Assembly: GCA_000242815.2 (NCBI GenBank)
Contig: AHHB01000032.1
Span: forward strand, 1-64,000
DNA length: 64,000 nt
Origin: Janthinobacterium lividum PAMC 25724
GTDB taxonomy: Bacteria > Pseudomonadota > Gammaproteobacteria > Burkholderiales > Burkholderiaceae_D
Direction: 5' to 3'
How positions within the stretch are numbered: the stretch's first letter is position 1; each line of letters begins with the position of its first letter. Made by a program: the position numbers and the translations under genes. This document shows positions 19,404 through 28,456 of this stretch, piece after piece. A model generated the notes under the pieces. That model did no database searches. It was not told the origin of the DNA and saw only the letters and a program-made list of their open reading frames with translations.

Positions 19404-21104
19404 TCAATCGTCGGCGTAGATATTGTTGTCCTTCGTTTCCTTGACGAACAGGGTGCCGATCACGACAGTGGCCAGGGCCACGACGATCGGATACCAGAGG
19501 CCGTAATAGATGTCGCCCTTGAAGGCCACCAGTGCGAAGGCCGTGGTCGGCAGCAAGCCGCCGAACCAGCCATTACCCACATGGTAGGGCAGGGACATCG
19601 AGGTGTAACGTATACGCGTGGGGAACATTTCCACCAGCATGGCGGCGATCGGACCATACACCATCGTCACATACAGCACCAGGATGAACAGCAGCAAGAC
19701 GACCATCGGCTTGTTGATCTGGTCCGGATTGGCTTTCGCAGGGTAGCCCGCTTCCTTGATGCCGGCGCCGATTTCTTTCTTGAGCACCACTTCGCGGGCC
19801 TTGCTGTCGGCATCGAAGTTCAGGCCATCGGCCGTCATGACGGCATTGAACGAGGAAAATTCCTTTGCCCCGATGCGCACCTTGGCGATTGAGCCGGCCG
19901 GTGCGTCTTCCTTCGTGTAGTTCACCGAGCTGTTCGACAGGAAGCCTGTGACGATGTCGCACGACGAGGGGAACTTCTTGGTTCCGGTCATGTTGAACTG
20001 GAAATGGCAGGAAGCAGGATCGGCCACCACCACCACGGGCGAGTTCTTCAGTGCCGCTTCCAGCTGCGGATTGGCAAAGTGGGTCAAGCCGTTGAAGATG
20101 GGGAAGTAAGTCGCTGCGGCAATCAGGCAGCCGCCGAGGATGATGTACTTGCGGCCGATGCGGTCGGACAGGCCGCCGAAGAACAGGAAGAACGGCGTCG
20201 CCAGCAGCAGGGCGATGGCGATCAGCACGTTGGCCGTTGCCAGGTCCACTTTCAGGGTCTGGATCATGAAGAACAGGGCGTAGAATTGGCCCGTGTACCA
20301 GACGACGGCCTGGCCGGCGGTCAGGCCGATCAGGGCCAGGATGACGATCTTCAGGTTTTTCCACTTGCCGAATGCTTCCGTCAGCGGCGCTTTCGAGGTC
20401 TTGCCCTCGGCTTTCATCTTGGCAAACGCCGGCGATTCATTCATGGCCAGGCGGATCCACACGGAAATACCGAGCAGAAGGACGGAGACCAGGAAGGGAA
20501 TACGCCAGCCCCACGCTTCGAAATCCTTCTCGCCCGTGGCCAGGCGGGTGCCCAGAATGACCATCAGCGACAGGAAGAAGCCCAGCGTTGCCGTGGTTTG
20601 TATCCATGCTGTGAACGCGCCGCGCTTGCCTTCAGGCGCGTGCTCGGCCACATAGGTCGCCGCGCCACCGTATTCGCCGCCCAGCGCCAGGCCTTGCAGG
20701 ATGCGCAGGATGACGAGGATGATCGGTGCGGCGATGCCGATGGACGCATAGCCCGGCAGCAAGCCGACGATGAAGGTGGAGCCGCCCATGATCAAAATGG
20801 TGATCAGGAAGGTGTACTTGCGGCCTATCATGTCGCCCAGGCGGCCAAAGACCAGCGCGCCGAATGGACGCACGATGAAGCCAGCGGCAAACGCTAGCAG
20901 CGCAAAGATGAAGGTGGTGGTGGGGTCGCCGATGAAAAATTGCTTGGCGATGATGGATGCGAGCGAACCGTACAGATAAAAATCATACCATTCAAAGACG
21001 GTGCCGAGCGAGGATGCAAAGATGACCTTGCGTTCTTCGGGTGTAATCGGCGTTCCCTTGCTGGAAAATTTCCGTACGTCGGCTGAGCCGGATGGTGTTG
21101 CCAT
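19404..21104 (-). CDS. MFS transporter of the metabolite:H+ symporter (MHS) family with large periplasmic insert
   Basis: 566-residue inner-membrane transporter with twelve predicted helices. The MFS loop 2-3 motif GRLGDMIGRKYT (about residues 88-99) and the half-two repeat GGLSDRIGRKY (about 310-320) are present, as is VFEWYDFYLYG at the start, typical of the ProP/KgtP/ShiA group. Between helices 9 and 10 a hydrophilic stretch of about 124 residues (341-464) is inserted. It faces the periplasm by topology and has two cysteines (366 and 382) that could form a disulfide. The substrate (organic acid, betaine or similar) is not predictable. It is divergent from the thiolase gene. Confidence 0.9.
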   Translation of the reverse strand: MATPSGSADVRKFSSKGTPITPEERKVIFASSLGTVFEWYDFYLYGSLASIIAKQFFIGDPTTTFIFALLAFAAGFIVRPFGALVFGRLGDMIGRKYTFLITILIMGGSTFIVGLLPGYASIGIAAPIILVILRILQGLALGGEYGGAATYVAEHAPEGKRGAFTAWIQTTATLGFFLSLMVILGTRLATGEKDFEAWGWRIPFLVSVLLLGISVWIRLAMNESPAFAKMKAEGKTSKAPLTEAFGKWKNLKIVILALIGLTAGQAVVWYTGQFYALFFMIQTLKVDLATANVLIAIALLLATPFFLFFGGLSDRIGRKYIILGGCLIAAATYFPIFNGLTHFANPQLEAALKNSPVVVVADPASCHFQFNMTGTKKFPSSCDIVTGFLSNSSVNYTKEDAPAGSIAKVRIGAKEFSSFNAVMTADGLNFDADSKAREVVLKKEIGAGIKEAGYPAKANPDQINKPMVVLLLFILVLYVTMVYGPIAAMLVEMFPTRIRYTSMSLPYHVGNGWFGGLLPTTAFALVAFKGDIYYGLWYPIVVALATVVIGTLFVKETKDNNIYADD

Positions 21105-21275
21105 GGTTTGTCTCCCTATGTTTTATAGTGAACCATTGCCGTAGTCTTTTTGACCATTCTTGCAATGGCTGGGTTGGAGTTTGTGCCCCGAACCTTACGC
21201 CATGCTTGCTTGAAACTTACGCCAAACTTACAAATTATTATCTGTCATAGCTTTGCGAACGACCGTACTTAAATG

Positions 21276-21284
21276 TGCTATTCT
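21276..21284 (+). promoter_or_regulatory. Candidate extended -10 promoter of the thiolase gene
   Basis: TGC-TATTCT fits an extended -10 element (TGnTATNNT), with a possible -35 (TTGCGA, 21253-21258) at a spacing of 20, which is too long to count. It lies 53 bases before the thiolase ATG, within the 233-base divergent spacer shared with the transporter. Confidence 0.35.
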
Positions 21285-21337
21285 GCTTTCAAAGACACTA
21301 TGATGTAGTAAATAACATTTCCACAAGGAGACACAGC

Positions 21338-22516
21338 ATGAATGAAGCCGTCATCGTTTCGACCGCCCGCACGGGCCTGGCCAAGTCCTGGAAGGGCGCG
21401 TTTAATATGACGCACGGCGCTGCCCTGGGCGGCCATGTACTGGCCGCTGCCGTCGAGCGCGCGCGTATCGAGGCCGCCGAAGTGGAAGACGTGCTGGTCG
21501 GCTGCGCTTTCCCGGAAGGCGCCACGGGTGGCAATATCGCGCGCCAGGTCGCCTTGCGCGGCGGCTGCCCTGTCACGACGGCGGGCATGACCGTCAACCG
21601 CTTTTGCTCGTCGGGCTTGCAGGCGATCGTCCTGGCAGCGCAGCGCATCATTGCCGGCGAAGGCGATATCTATGCGGCCGGCGGCGTAGAGTCGATTTCC
21701 TGCGTGCAAAATGAAATGAATACGCACATGGCGCGCGATGTCTGGCTGCAGCAGCATAAGCCGGAAGTGTACTGGCCCATGCTGCAGACGGCTGAAACCG
21801 TGGCCAGCCGCTACCAGATTTCGCGCGAGCGCCAGGATGCGTATGGCGTGCAAAGCCAGCAGCGCGCTGCCGCAGCCCAGGCGCGCGGCCTGTTCGACGC
21901 AGAAATCGTGGCAATGCGCACCATCATGGGCGTGGCCGACAAGGACAGTGGCATGTTGGTGTCGCGCGAAGTGACGATCTCTGCCGATGAAGGTATCCGT
22001 GCCGACACCACCTATGAAGGCGTGGCCAAGATTCGTTCGGCCATGCCGGGCGGCGTCATCAGCGCCGGCAACGCCAGCCAGTTTTCCGACGGCGCTTCGA
22101 TGGCCATCGTGATGAATGCGAAAGTGGCGCAAGCAAAACGATTGCAGCCGCTGGGCGTCTTCCGCGGTTTTGCCGTGGCCGGCTGCGAACCCGATGAAAT
22201 GGGCATCGGCCCCGTGTATGCGATTCCGAAACTGCTGAAAAAGGCGGGCTTGACGGTGGCCGACATCGGCCTGTGGGAACTGAACGAAGCGTTCGCCGTG
22301 CAAGTGCTGTATTGCGCCGATACCCTGGGCATCCCCATGGATCGCCTGAACGTGAACGGCGGGGCGATTGCCGTCGGCCACCCGTATGGCGTGTCGGGCG
22401 CACGCCTGACGGGCCACGCCTTGATCGAAGGCAAGCGCCGCGGTGTCAAATACGTGGTGGTAACCATGTGCATCGGCGGCGGGCAGGGCGCGGCCGGCCT
22501 GTTTGAAGTGCTGTGA
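21338..22516 (+). CDS. Acetyl-CoA acyltransferase (thiolase)
   Basis: 392-residue thiolase. The acylated Cys lies in [12 protein letters not shown] (about residue 89), the second conserved region is [17 protein letters not shown] with the catalytic His, and the C-terminal Cys/Gly motif is [11 protein letters not shown]. Such enzymes cleave 3-ketoacyl-CoA or condense acetyl-CoA; the degradative FadA type is likely given the ligase and FadB-type genes upstream in this window. The ribosome site aaggagacacagc precedes the ATG at 21338; an in-frame upstream start would add 21 residues without family similarity. Confidence 0.95.
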   Translation: MNEAVIVSTARTGLAKSWKGAFNMTHGAALGGHVLAAAVERARIEAAEVEDVLVGCAFPEGATGGNIARQVALRGGCPVTTAGMTVNRFCSSGLQAIVLAAQRIIAGEGDIYAAGGVESISCVQNEMNTHMARDVWLQQHKPEVYWPMLQTAETVASRYQISRERQDAYGVQSQQRAAAAQARGLFDAEIVAMRTIMGVADKDSGMLVSREVTISADEGIRADTTYEGVAKIRSAMPGGVISAGNASQFSDGASMAIVMNAKVAQAKRLQPLGVFRGFAVAGCEPDEMGIGPVYAIPKLLKKAGLTVADIGLWELNEAFAVQVLYCADTLGIPMDRLNVNGGAIAVGHPYGVSGARLTGHALIEGKRRGVKYVVVTMCIGGGQGAAGLFEVL

Positions 22517-22536
22517 TGTGGTGTTAAGTTAGTCTG

Positions 22537-22562
22537 CGGGCGGCTTTCAGGGCCGCCCGTTT
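22537..22562 (+). terminator. Hairpin after the thiolase gene
   Basis: 8-bp stem cgggcggc / gccgcccg with a 7-base loop, 21 bases after the thiolase stop and followed by a short T-containing run (gtttgcgttg). Confidence 0.65.
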
Positions 22563-22642
22563 GCGTTGCTTTCCCTGTTTCTGCAAGGCGCGCCAATAGC
22601 GGTTACAGTCATGCTTCATTTATAGATAAGCAGCCTGCCACC

Positions 22643-22945
22643 ATGATCAAGCATATTATTTTCTGGAAACTGTTAGACCACGCCGAAGGTGCCGACCGCG
22701 CCACCAACGCCTTGAAATTGAAAGCCTTGCTCGATTCCTGCTCCAAGCTGGTGCCCGGCATCTTGACATTCGAGGCAGTCATTGCCCAGCCGGGGCTGGA
22801 GGCCACCTATGACCTCGTGCTGTATAGCGAATTCGCCAGCCGCGCAGCGCTTGAAGCCTATCAGAACCATCCCGAGCACGTCAAAATCAAGCCATTTTTC
22901 GCCGCCGTGCGTGAAGCGCGGCAATGCATGGATTATGAAGTGTGA
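22643..22945 (+). CDS. Dabb (stress-responsive A/B barrel) domain protein
   Basis: 100 residues matching the Dabb family: the start MIKHIIFWKL and the second half YQNHPEHVKIKPFFAAVREARQ are typical, with the conserved His in HPEHV. These small dimeric ferredoxin-like barrels are of unclear general function; some members act as olivetolic acid cyclase-like or stress proteins. Single gene, between the thiolase and the oxidoreductase. Confidence 0.88.
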   Translation: MIKHIIFWKLLDHAEGADRATNALKLKALLDSCSKLVPGILTFEAVIAQPGLEATYDLVLYSEFASRAALEAYQNHPEHVKIKPFFAAVREARQCMDYEV

Positions 22946-22973
22946 AAACCCGTTAACTCCAAAGCGAAGGGCT

Positions 22974-23038
22974 GGGGTCAGTCGCTTCGCGATCGGAATG
23001 CGGCCCACAGGGACGCATTCCCCCGGCGGCTCTGACCC
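22974..23038. repeat. GGGGTC-type element, inverted copy of the 13751 element
   Basis: Bounded by ggggtca and ctgaccc, with a shared core gcgatcggaatgcg. Read in reverse complement it lines up with 13754-13820, sharing ggggaatg and cattccgatc(g/a)cgaag(c/t)gac(t/c)gacccc. It follows the Dabb gene and precedes a second element and the repeat shared with 13697. Confidence 0.75.
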
Positions 23039-23121
23039 TAATGCCGTTAAGTTAGTGTTAGTGATGCTATTTTTAGCCCAAGAACAAGGACTGGGGTCGG
23101 ACCCGGCGGGTCCGACCCCAG
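23038..23121. repeat. Dispersed repeat (copy 2) ending in a perfect GGGGTC hairpin
   Basis: 23038-23092 repeats 13697-13753. It runs into the perfect 12-bp hairpin ggggtcggaccc-ggc-gggtccgacccc (23093-23119), the same order of parts as at 13697-13765. It lies between the Dabb gene and the oxidoreductase gene. Confidence 0.75.
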
Positions 23122-23171
23122 CTCTTGCTTCACGGGCTAAATTTTAAACTTCACCCAAAACAGGATCTCAT

Positions 23172-24167
23172 ATGACCACCTACCAACGCATCGTCCTCGC
23201 CTCGCGCCCAACGGCCGAAGTGCAGCCAGATAACTTTCGCCTGGAAACGGCGGACATTCCCGCTATCACGGATGGCCAGTTGCTGGTACGTAACCAGTTC
23301 CTCTCGCTCGATCCGTATATGCGCGGGCGCATGAGCGAGGGTAAAAGCTATGCGGCGCCGCAAGCTTTGAATGAAACCATGATAGGCGGCACGGTGGGCG
23401 TGGTGCTCGAATCGCAGCATCCGACGTTTGCCGTCGGCGACACGGTGGTCGGCACCTTGGGCTGGGCCGAAGTGGCCGTCTCGGATGGCAGCATGCTGCG
23501 CAAGGTCGACACGACGCACATTCCCGCTTCGGCCTATCTGGGCGCTGTTGGCATGCCCGGCATGACGGCATGGTATGGCTTGAACCAGATCATGGCGCCG
23601 AAAGCAGGCGAAACGGTGGTCGTGTCGGCCGCCAGCGGCGCCGTCGGTAGCGTCGTCGGGCAGTTGGCGAAATTGAAAGGCTGCCGCGTGGTCGGCATTG
23701 CCGGCGGCGCGCAGAAATGCCGCTATGTTGTCGAGGAACTCGGTTTCGATGCCTGCATCGACTACAAGGCCGGCAATCTGGCGGCAGACCTGGCGGCAGC
23801 CACGCCGGACGGCATTGACGCCATCTTTGAAAACGTGGGCGGCGCCATCTTCGACGCAGCCCTGGCGCGCACCAATGCGTTTGGCCGCGTGGCCATCTGC
23901 GGCTGGATCGCCGGCTACAATGGCGAAGCGACGCCACTCGACAATGCGCGCTTCATCCTGACCAACCGCCTGAGCGTGCGCGGCTTTATCGTCTCCGAGC
24001 AGCCGCAATGGTGGCCGCAGGGCTTGAGCGAACTGGCTACCTTGGTGGCGACGGGCAAGCTGAAGTTCCGCGAATCCGTGGCCGATGGCCTGGCCAGCGC
24101 ACCCGAGGCCTTCATCGGTCTGTTGCAAGGACGTAACTTCGGCAAGCAGTTGGTGAAGCTGGGCTGA
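23172..24167 (+). CDS. NADP-dependent oxidoreductase, CurA / leukotriene B4 dehydrogenase-like (MDR)
   Basis: 331-residue medium-chain reductase without the structural zinc site. Typical parts are NQFLSLDPYMRGRM near the start, PGMTAWYGL, and the NADP-binding VSAASGAVGSVVGQLAKLKG (about residues 152-171) with GGAQKC. Relatives reduce the alpha,beta double bond of enones, including curcumin (CurA). This is the usual YncB/CurA pattern. Physiological substrate unknown. No operon partner: the next gene has its own ATG 78 bases downstream. Confidence 0.9.
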   Translation: MTTYQRIVLASRPTAEVQPDNFRLETADIPAITDGQLLVRNQFLSLDPYMRGRMSEGKSYAAPQALNETMIGGTVGVVLESQHPTFAVGDTVVGTLGWAEVAVSDGSMLRKVDTTHIPASAYLGAVGMPGMTAWYGLNQIMAPKAGETVVVSAASGAVGSVVGQLAKLKGCRVVGIAGGAQKCRYVVEELGFDACIDYKAGNLAADLAAATPDGIDAIFENVGGAIFDAALARTNAFGRVAICGWIAGYNGEATPLDNARFILTNRLSVRGFIVSEQPQWWPQGLSELATLVATGKLKFRESVADGLASAPEAFIGLLQGRNFGKQLVKLG

Positions 24168-24245
24168 TTCTCGTTTGTCGGGCAGGCCGTGCGATAATCG
24201 CGGCCTGTCTGTGTCTGTTTTTAGCCCCAACCTTTAGCCCCTACC

Positions 24246-24695
24246 ATGACCAAGCACACCATCCGCCTCGGCGACTGGGCCACTCTGGGCCCTGACGCTA
24301 CCGCCATTCGTTTTGAAGTGTTCGTCGATGAACAGAAAGTGCCGGCCGAGATCGAACTCGACGACATGGACGCGGTCTGCCTGCACGCCGTCGCTGTTGA
24401 CGCTGCCGGCAACGCCATCGGCACGGGCCGTCTATTGCCGGATGGCCATATTGGCCGCATGGCCGTGCGCCAGCCGGGCCGCGGCACGGGCGTGGGCGGC
24501 GCCATTTTGACCGCGCTGATGGACCAAGCCCGCGAACGCGGCGATGCAGCGGTGGTGCTGAACGCGCAAACCGTGGCCGCGCCATTCTATGCGCGCCACG
24601 GTTTCGTGCCGCAGGGAGAGCAGTTTGAAGAGGCGGGCATAGCGCATGTGGAAATGCGGCTGGTGTTCCAGGGTATTGTCGGATTACGCGCGTAG
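24246..24695 (+). CDS. GNAT family N-acetyltransferase
   Basis: 149-residue GNAT enzyme. The acetyl-CoA-binding motif is RQPGRGTGVGGAILTALMDQA (about residues 77-97), preceded by GRLLPDGHIGRMAV and followed by FYARHGFVPQGEQFEEAGI. Transfers an acetyl group from acetyl-CoA to an amine; the acceptor is unknown. The final residues VGLRA lie inside the first of two related hairpin repeats (from 24678), so the C-terminus appears repeat-derived. Confidence 0.88.
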   Translation: MTKHTIRLGDWATLGPDATAIRFEVFVDEQKVPAEIELDDMDAVCLHAVAVDAAGNAIGTGRLLPDGHIGRMAVRQPGRGTGVGGAILTALMDQARERGDAAVVLNAQTVAAPFYARHGFVPQGEQFEEAGIAHVEMRLVFQGIVGLRA

Positions 24696-24762
24696 CGCTA
24701 ATCGGACCTACGACGTCAACGGTAGGTCGGGTTAGCGCGCAGCGCGCAGCGCGTAACCCGAC
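24678..24762. repeat. Pair of related hairpin repeats at the end of the GNAT gene
   Basis: First hairpin: gtcggatta with cgcgcgtagcgc loop and taatcggac (24678-24707; one mismatched pair). Second: gtcgggtta ... taacccgac (24726-24762). Both carry a GCGC-rich loop. The first overlaps the last five codons and stop of the GNAT gene. They separate it from the convergent rbsC gene and may act as a bidirectional terminator. Confidence 0.65.
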
Positions 24763-24775
24763 ACCACCAGCACAA

Positions 24776-25786
24776 TCAGTTTTGCGCGTGCGACTGGCGC
24801 CATCTGTCGAGAATCACGGCCAGCACGATTACCACGCCTTTCGCCACATACTGCCAGAACGATGACAGGCCCAGGATGGTCAAGCCATTATTCATCACGC
24901 CGATGATCAGCGCGCCGATGACAGTCCCCCAGACGGAACCGACGCCGCCCATCAGGCTGGTGCCGCCGAGCACGACGGCTGCGATGGCGTCGAGCTCATA
25001 GCCGGTACCCCAATTGCCGTTGGCCGCGTACAAACGGCTGGCCGACATGGCGCCACCGAGGCCCGCGAACAGGCCGCTGATGGTGTAGACAAACATCAAT
25101 ACGAAGCCCACCTTGATGCCCGTCAAACGGGCTGCCTGGATATTGCCGCCGACAGCGTAAATATGCAGGCCCAGCGTCGTCTTGCGCAGGATAAACCAGG
25201 TCAGCAGCACTACCGCTGCGGCCAGCCAGATCAGCCAGGGAATGGCCAGGAAGCTGCCGTTACCCATCCATTCGAAGCTGGGGATTTCCGTGTTCAGCAC
25301 GCTGGTGCCGTCGGCCAGCAGGTAGGCTGCGCCGCGCAGGGCCGTCATGGTGCCCAATGTCACCACGAAAGGATTGAGGCCGACGAGCGCCACCAGCACG
25401 CCGTTGAGCGCGCCCAGCAGCAGGCCGACGATCAAAAAGGTGGGGATAGAGAAGCCGGCGAACTGCGCCGACAGCGACATCAGCATGCCCGCCACGGCCG
25501 AGACGGCCAGCACGGAGCCGACGGACAGGTCGATGCCGCTGGTCAAAATAACGAAAGTCATGCCGGACGCCAGCACGATGTTGATCGACACCTGGCGGAA
25601 GATGTTCATGGTGTTATTGCTGGTCATGAAGGTCGACGTGCCGTCGGCCGAGAAATACACGGTCAGGCCGTACATGGCCAGGTAGAGTACGACCAGCACG
25701 GGCAGCATGCCCAGGCGGCGCATCATTTTCGAGGCATTGAAGGGTTCGCTGGCGCGCGCGGCGCCGCTGGTGGTACTCGTTGTCAT
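24776..25786 (-). CDS. rbsC: Ribose-type sugar ABC transporter permease
   Basis: 336-residue inner-membrane permease of the RbsC group. It has 8-10 predicted helices; the SGIDLSVGSVLAVSAV segment and the downstream RRTTLGLHIYAVGGN-like loop (here LRKTTLGLHIYAVGGN) are characteristic. It pairs with the RbsA ATPase, whose stop lies 35 bases upstream, and the solute-binding protein gene before that. It is the last gene of the lacI-xylB-tal-rbsBAC operon. The precise sugar is not known. Confidence 0.93.
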   Translation of the reverse strand: MTTSTTSGAARASEPFNASKMMRRLGMLPVLVVLYLAMYGLTVYFSADGTSTFMTSNNTMNIFRQVSINIVLASGMTFVILTSGIDLSVGSVLAVSAVAGMLMSLSAQFAGFSIPTFLIVGLLLGALNGVLVALVGLNPFVVTLGTMTALRGAAYLLADGTSVLNTEIPSFEWMGNGSFLAIPWLIWLAAAVVLLTWFILRKTTLGLHIYAVGGNIQAARLTGIKVGFVLMFVYTISGLFAGLGGAMSASRLYAANGNWGTGYELDAIAAVVLGGTSLMGGVGSVWGTVIGALIIGVMNNGLTILGLSSFWQYVAKGVVIVLAVILDRWRQSHAQN

Positions 25787-25821
25787 GCTCTATCTCCTGA
25801 ATGATTATTCTCTGCGTACTC

Positions 25822-27321
25822 TTATGCCGCTTCCAGCTCGGTGGCGTAGGCAAGGATGTTTTCCTGCGTGATGTCGTCGCCCGTCACTTCGCCCGTCAAG
25901 CGTCCCTCGCACATCACCATCACCCGGTCGCAGATGCCGACTAGTTCGGCCAGTTCGCTGGATATGCACAATACGGCCGTGCCCGCATCCGCCAATTGGT
26001 GGATGATCTTGTAAATTTCACTCTTCGCGCCCACGTCCACGCCGCGTGTCGGTTCATCGAGTATCAACACTTTCGGTGCGATGGCCAGCCAGCGCGCCAG
26101 CAACACTTTCTGCTGGTTGCCGCCAGACAATCCCCCCACGATGCCGTCCGGCCCCGACACTTTCACGTTGAGGTTGGCAATCGCCTCGCGCGTGAGCTGC
26201 GTCAGGGCGCCACGCTTGAGCACGCCCGCCGTGGCGTGTTTGTCCAGGATGTTCATCGACATGTTTTCCATGGCCGACAATTGCATGAACAGGCCCAGGC
26301 TCTTGCGGTCTTCCGGCAGGTAGCCGATGCCGTGGCGTATCGCCGTCAGCGGCCGCTGGATATGCACTTCCTCGCCGTCGAGCCACACTTGCCCCGATTG
26401 CTTCTTGTCGGCGCCAAAGATCAAGCGCGCCAGTTCTGTGCGGCCCGCGCCGACCAGGCCGGCCAAGCCCGTCACTTCGCCCGCATGCAGGGAAAACGAG
26501 GCCGGCTTGACCTTGCCGCCGCCGACGTTTTCCACGCGCAAGCGCTCGGGACCACGGCTGCTGCGCCGCTGGTGTGCATAAAAGTCGTCGGCGGGACGGC
26601 CCACCATCATTTGCACGACTTTCTTTTGATCCAGCTCATCCTTGCCCAACTCGCCCACATAGGCGCCGTCGCGCAGCACCGTGATACGGCGTGCCAGGCG
26701 TTCCACCTCGGCCATGCGGTGGCTGATATACAGCACGGCCAGGCCCTTGTCGCGCTGTTCTTCGATGATGCGGAACAATTGTTCGGTTTCCCGGTCGGAC
26801 AGGGCGGCAGTGGGCTCGTCCATGATCAGGATGCGGCTTTCGTGCACCAAGGCGCGGGCGATCTCTACCTGTTGCTGCTCGGCAATCGACAGGGTCGACA
26901 CCATGGTGTCTGCGTCGAAGCGGGAACCGAGGTCGGCCAGGATGGCATTCGTGCGCGCACGCATTTCGCCGCCCTTGACGGTCCAGAACGGTCCTTGCGG
27001 TTCGCTGCCCATGAAGACGTTTTGTGCCACCGTCATGTTCCTGGCCACGCTCAATTCCTGGTAAATCAGGTTGATGCCCAGCGCGCGCGCCTCGCCCGGG
27101 TTGCGGATCTTGATCGGCTTGCCGTCGAGAATGATTTCACCTGCGTCCGGCGTGTACACGCCCGAAAGGATTTTCATCAGGGTGCTCTTGCCGGCGCCAT
27201 TTTCGCCCATTACGGCATGGATTTCGCCGCTGCGCACCGTCAGGTGCACGCCGCGCAGCGCACGTGTGGCACCAAAGCGCTTCTCGATGCCGCGCATTTC
27301 AAAAATAATATCGTCGCTCAT
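25822..27321 (-). CDS. rbsA: Ribose-type sugar ABC transporter ATP-binding protein
   Basis: 499-residue protein with two fused nucleotide-binding domains. The first has Walker A GENGAGKST (about residues 36-44), signature LSIAEQQQVEIAR, and Walker B ILIMDEPTAAL. The second has the degenerate Walker A LVGAGRTE typical of RbsA-family second domains, then SGGNQQKVLLARWL and LILDEPTRGVD. Powers sugar import through RbsC. I chose the ATG at 27321 (MSDDIIFEMRGI), which matches the family start; longer in-frame starts add unrelated residues. It lies 82 bases after the rbsB stop. Confidence 0.94.
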   Translation of the reverse strand: MSDDIIFEMRGIEKRFGATRALRGVHLTVRSGEIHAVMGENGAGKSTLMKILSGVYTPDAGEIILDGKPIKIRNPGEARALGINLIYQELSVARNMTVAQNVFMGSEPQGPFWTVKGGEMRARTNAILADLGSRFDADTMVSTLSIAEQQQVEIARALVHESRILIMDEPTAALSDRETEQLFRIIEEQRDKGLAVLYISHRMAEVERLARRITVLRDGAYVGELGKDELDQKKVVQMMVGRPADDFYAHQRRSSRGPERLRVENVGGGKVKPASFSLHAGEVTGLAGLVGAGRTELARLIFGADKKQSGQVWLDGEEVHIQRPLTAIRHGIGYLPEDRKSLGLFMQLSAMENMSMNILDKHATAGVLKRGALTQLTREAIANLNVKVSGPDGIVGGLSGGNQQKVLLARWLAIAPKVLILDEPTRGVDVGAKSEIYKIIHQLADAGTAVLCISSELAELVGICDRVMVMCEGRLTGEVTGDDITQENILAYATELEAA

Positions 27322-27403
27322 GACTGTCCTCGCTTGCTGGTGAAACTGCTGCCCGCCACCGGCACAGGTCGGGGCGGACAACACGTGGTTCAGGTCAGGC
27401 AGC

Positions 27404-28338
27404 TCAGTTTTTTACCCAGCCCGTGTAAGTGGCGACGTTTTCCTTGGTGATGGCCGGCGTCGGCAACAGCACCATGCTTTGCTTCGGCGTGCGCCCGTTC
27501 ATGATGTCGTAACCCATCTGCACGGCGTCGGTAGCCATGCGGTAGGGGTTTTGCGCCGCAGTGGCGGCAAACAGCCCGGCCTTGTTTTTCAACGCATTCT
27601 GGGCATCGGGTGCGCCATCGACGGCCGTGATCAGCTTCACGTCCGTACGCTTCGATTGCTTGATCGCCAGTTCGGCGCCGATGCCCGTCGGGTCATTGAT
27701 GGCGAACACCGCGTCGATCTTCGGATGCGCCGTCAGCAAGTTCGACATCACGGTCATGCCGCCATCGCGGCTGCCGTTCGCGTTCTGGTTGTCGGACAGA
27801 TCTTGATATCCTTGAATGCGGCCAAGGTTTTCTTGCAGCCATTCACGCGGTCGATGACGGAAGTGACCGGTGGGCCATTGAGGATGACCACATTGCCCTT
27901 GCCGCCGATCTGCTTGGCCAGGTAGGCGCACGACACGTCGCCGGCCATGGTGTTGTCGGACATCACGGTGGCCGATGCGCCCACGGCGCCCACGTCGACG
28001 GCGATCACGACGACGCCCGCATTGCGCGCTTTCTTGATGGCTGGCGCGATGCCTTTGGAATCGACAGCGTTCACGATGATGATGTCGGTCTTGTTGGCAA
28101 TGAAGTTTTCAATCTGGTCTACCTGGGTGTTCAAGTCATACTTGCTCGACACTGTGGTGACTTTCACGCCAGGGCCACCGAGCTTTTTCGCGCTTTCTTC
28201 CGCGCCGCGGCCGATGGCGACAAAAAATGGATTGGCCAGGTCGCCCACGCTCACGCCGATCGATGTCAATGGCTTGTCGGCAGCAAAGGCGCCGCAGGCG
28301 GCGGACAGCAGCAAGGTGGCGGTAATGACTTTTTTCAT
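27404..28338 (-). pseudogene. rbsB: Ribose-type sugar-binding protein RbsB, frameshifted
   Basis: The first part (start at 28338, MKKVITATLLLSAACGAFA signal peptide) and the second part lie in different frames. The first frame covers residues to about 180 (AFKDIKI), the second picks up with LSDNQNANGSRDGGMTV and runs to YTGWVKN. The break is at about 27799-27801 (agatctg); adding one C in the minus-strand atc-ctg gives KDIKILSDNQNANG and a normal protein of about 311 residues. Without correction the transporter would lack its periplasmic receptor. The ribosome site ggagattctc precedes the ATG. Either a real recent mutation or a base-calling error. Confidence 0.85.
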
Positions 28339-28391
28339 GAGAATCTCCAAGGTTTTTATTGTGAAAAGCGATTGGTGCTACGGGTGAAAAC

Positions 28392-28456
28392 TTGATTGTT
28401 GCCTTAATGTATAGCCTTAATACGTAGCCTTGATTCATAGCCTCAATACGTAGCCT
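28392..28456. repeat. Five copies of a 13-bp tandem repeat between tal and rbsB
   Basis: Units end in gcct at 28404, 28417, 28430, 28443 and 28456, exactly 13 bases apart (for example taatacgtagcct, caatacgtagcct). The last unit abuts the first base of the tal stop codon. Such runs often expand or contract by slippage and may change spacing or RNA stability between the genes. Confidence 0.85.

Noticed and set aside
28392-28456. 13-bp repeat considered as a CRISPR array
   Set aside because: Units are contiguous with no spacers and only 13 bases long; no cas gene is near.
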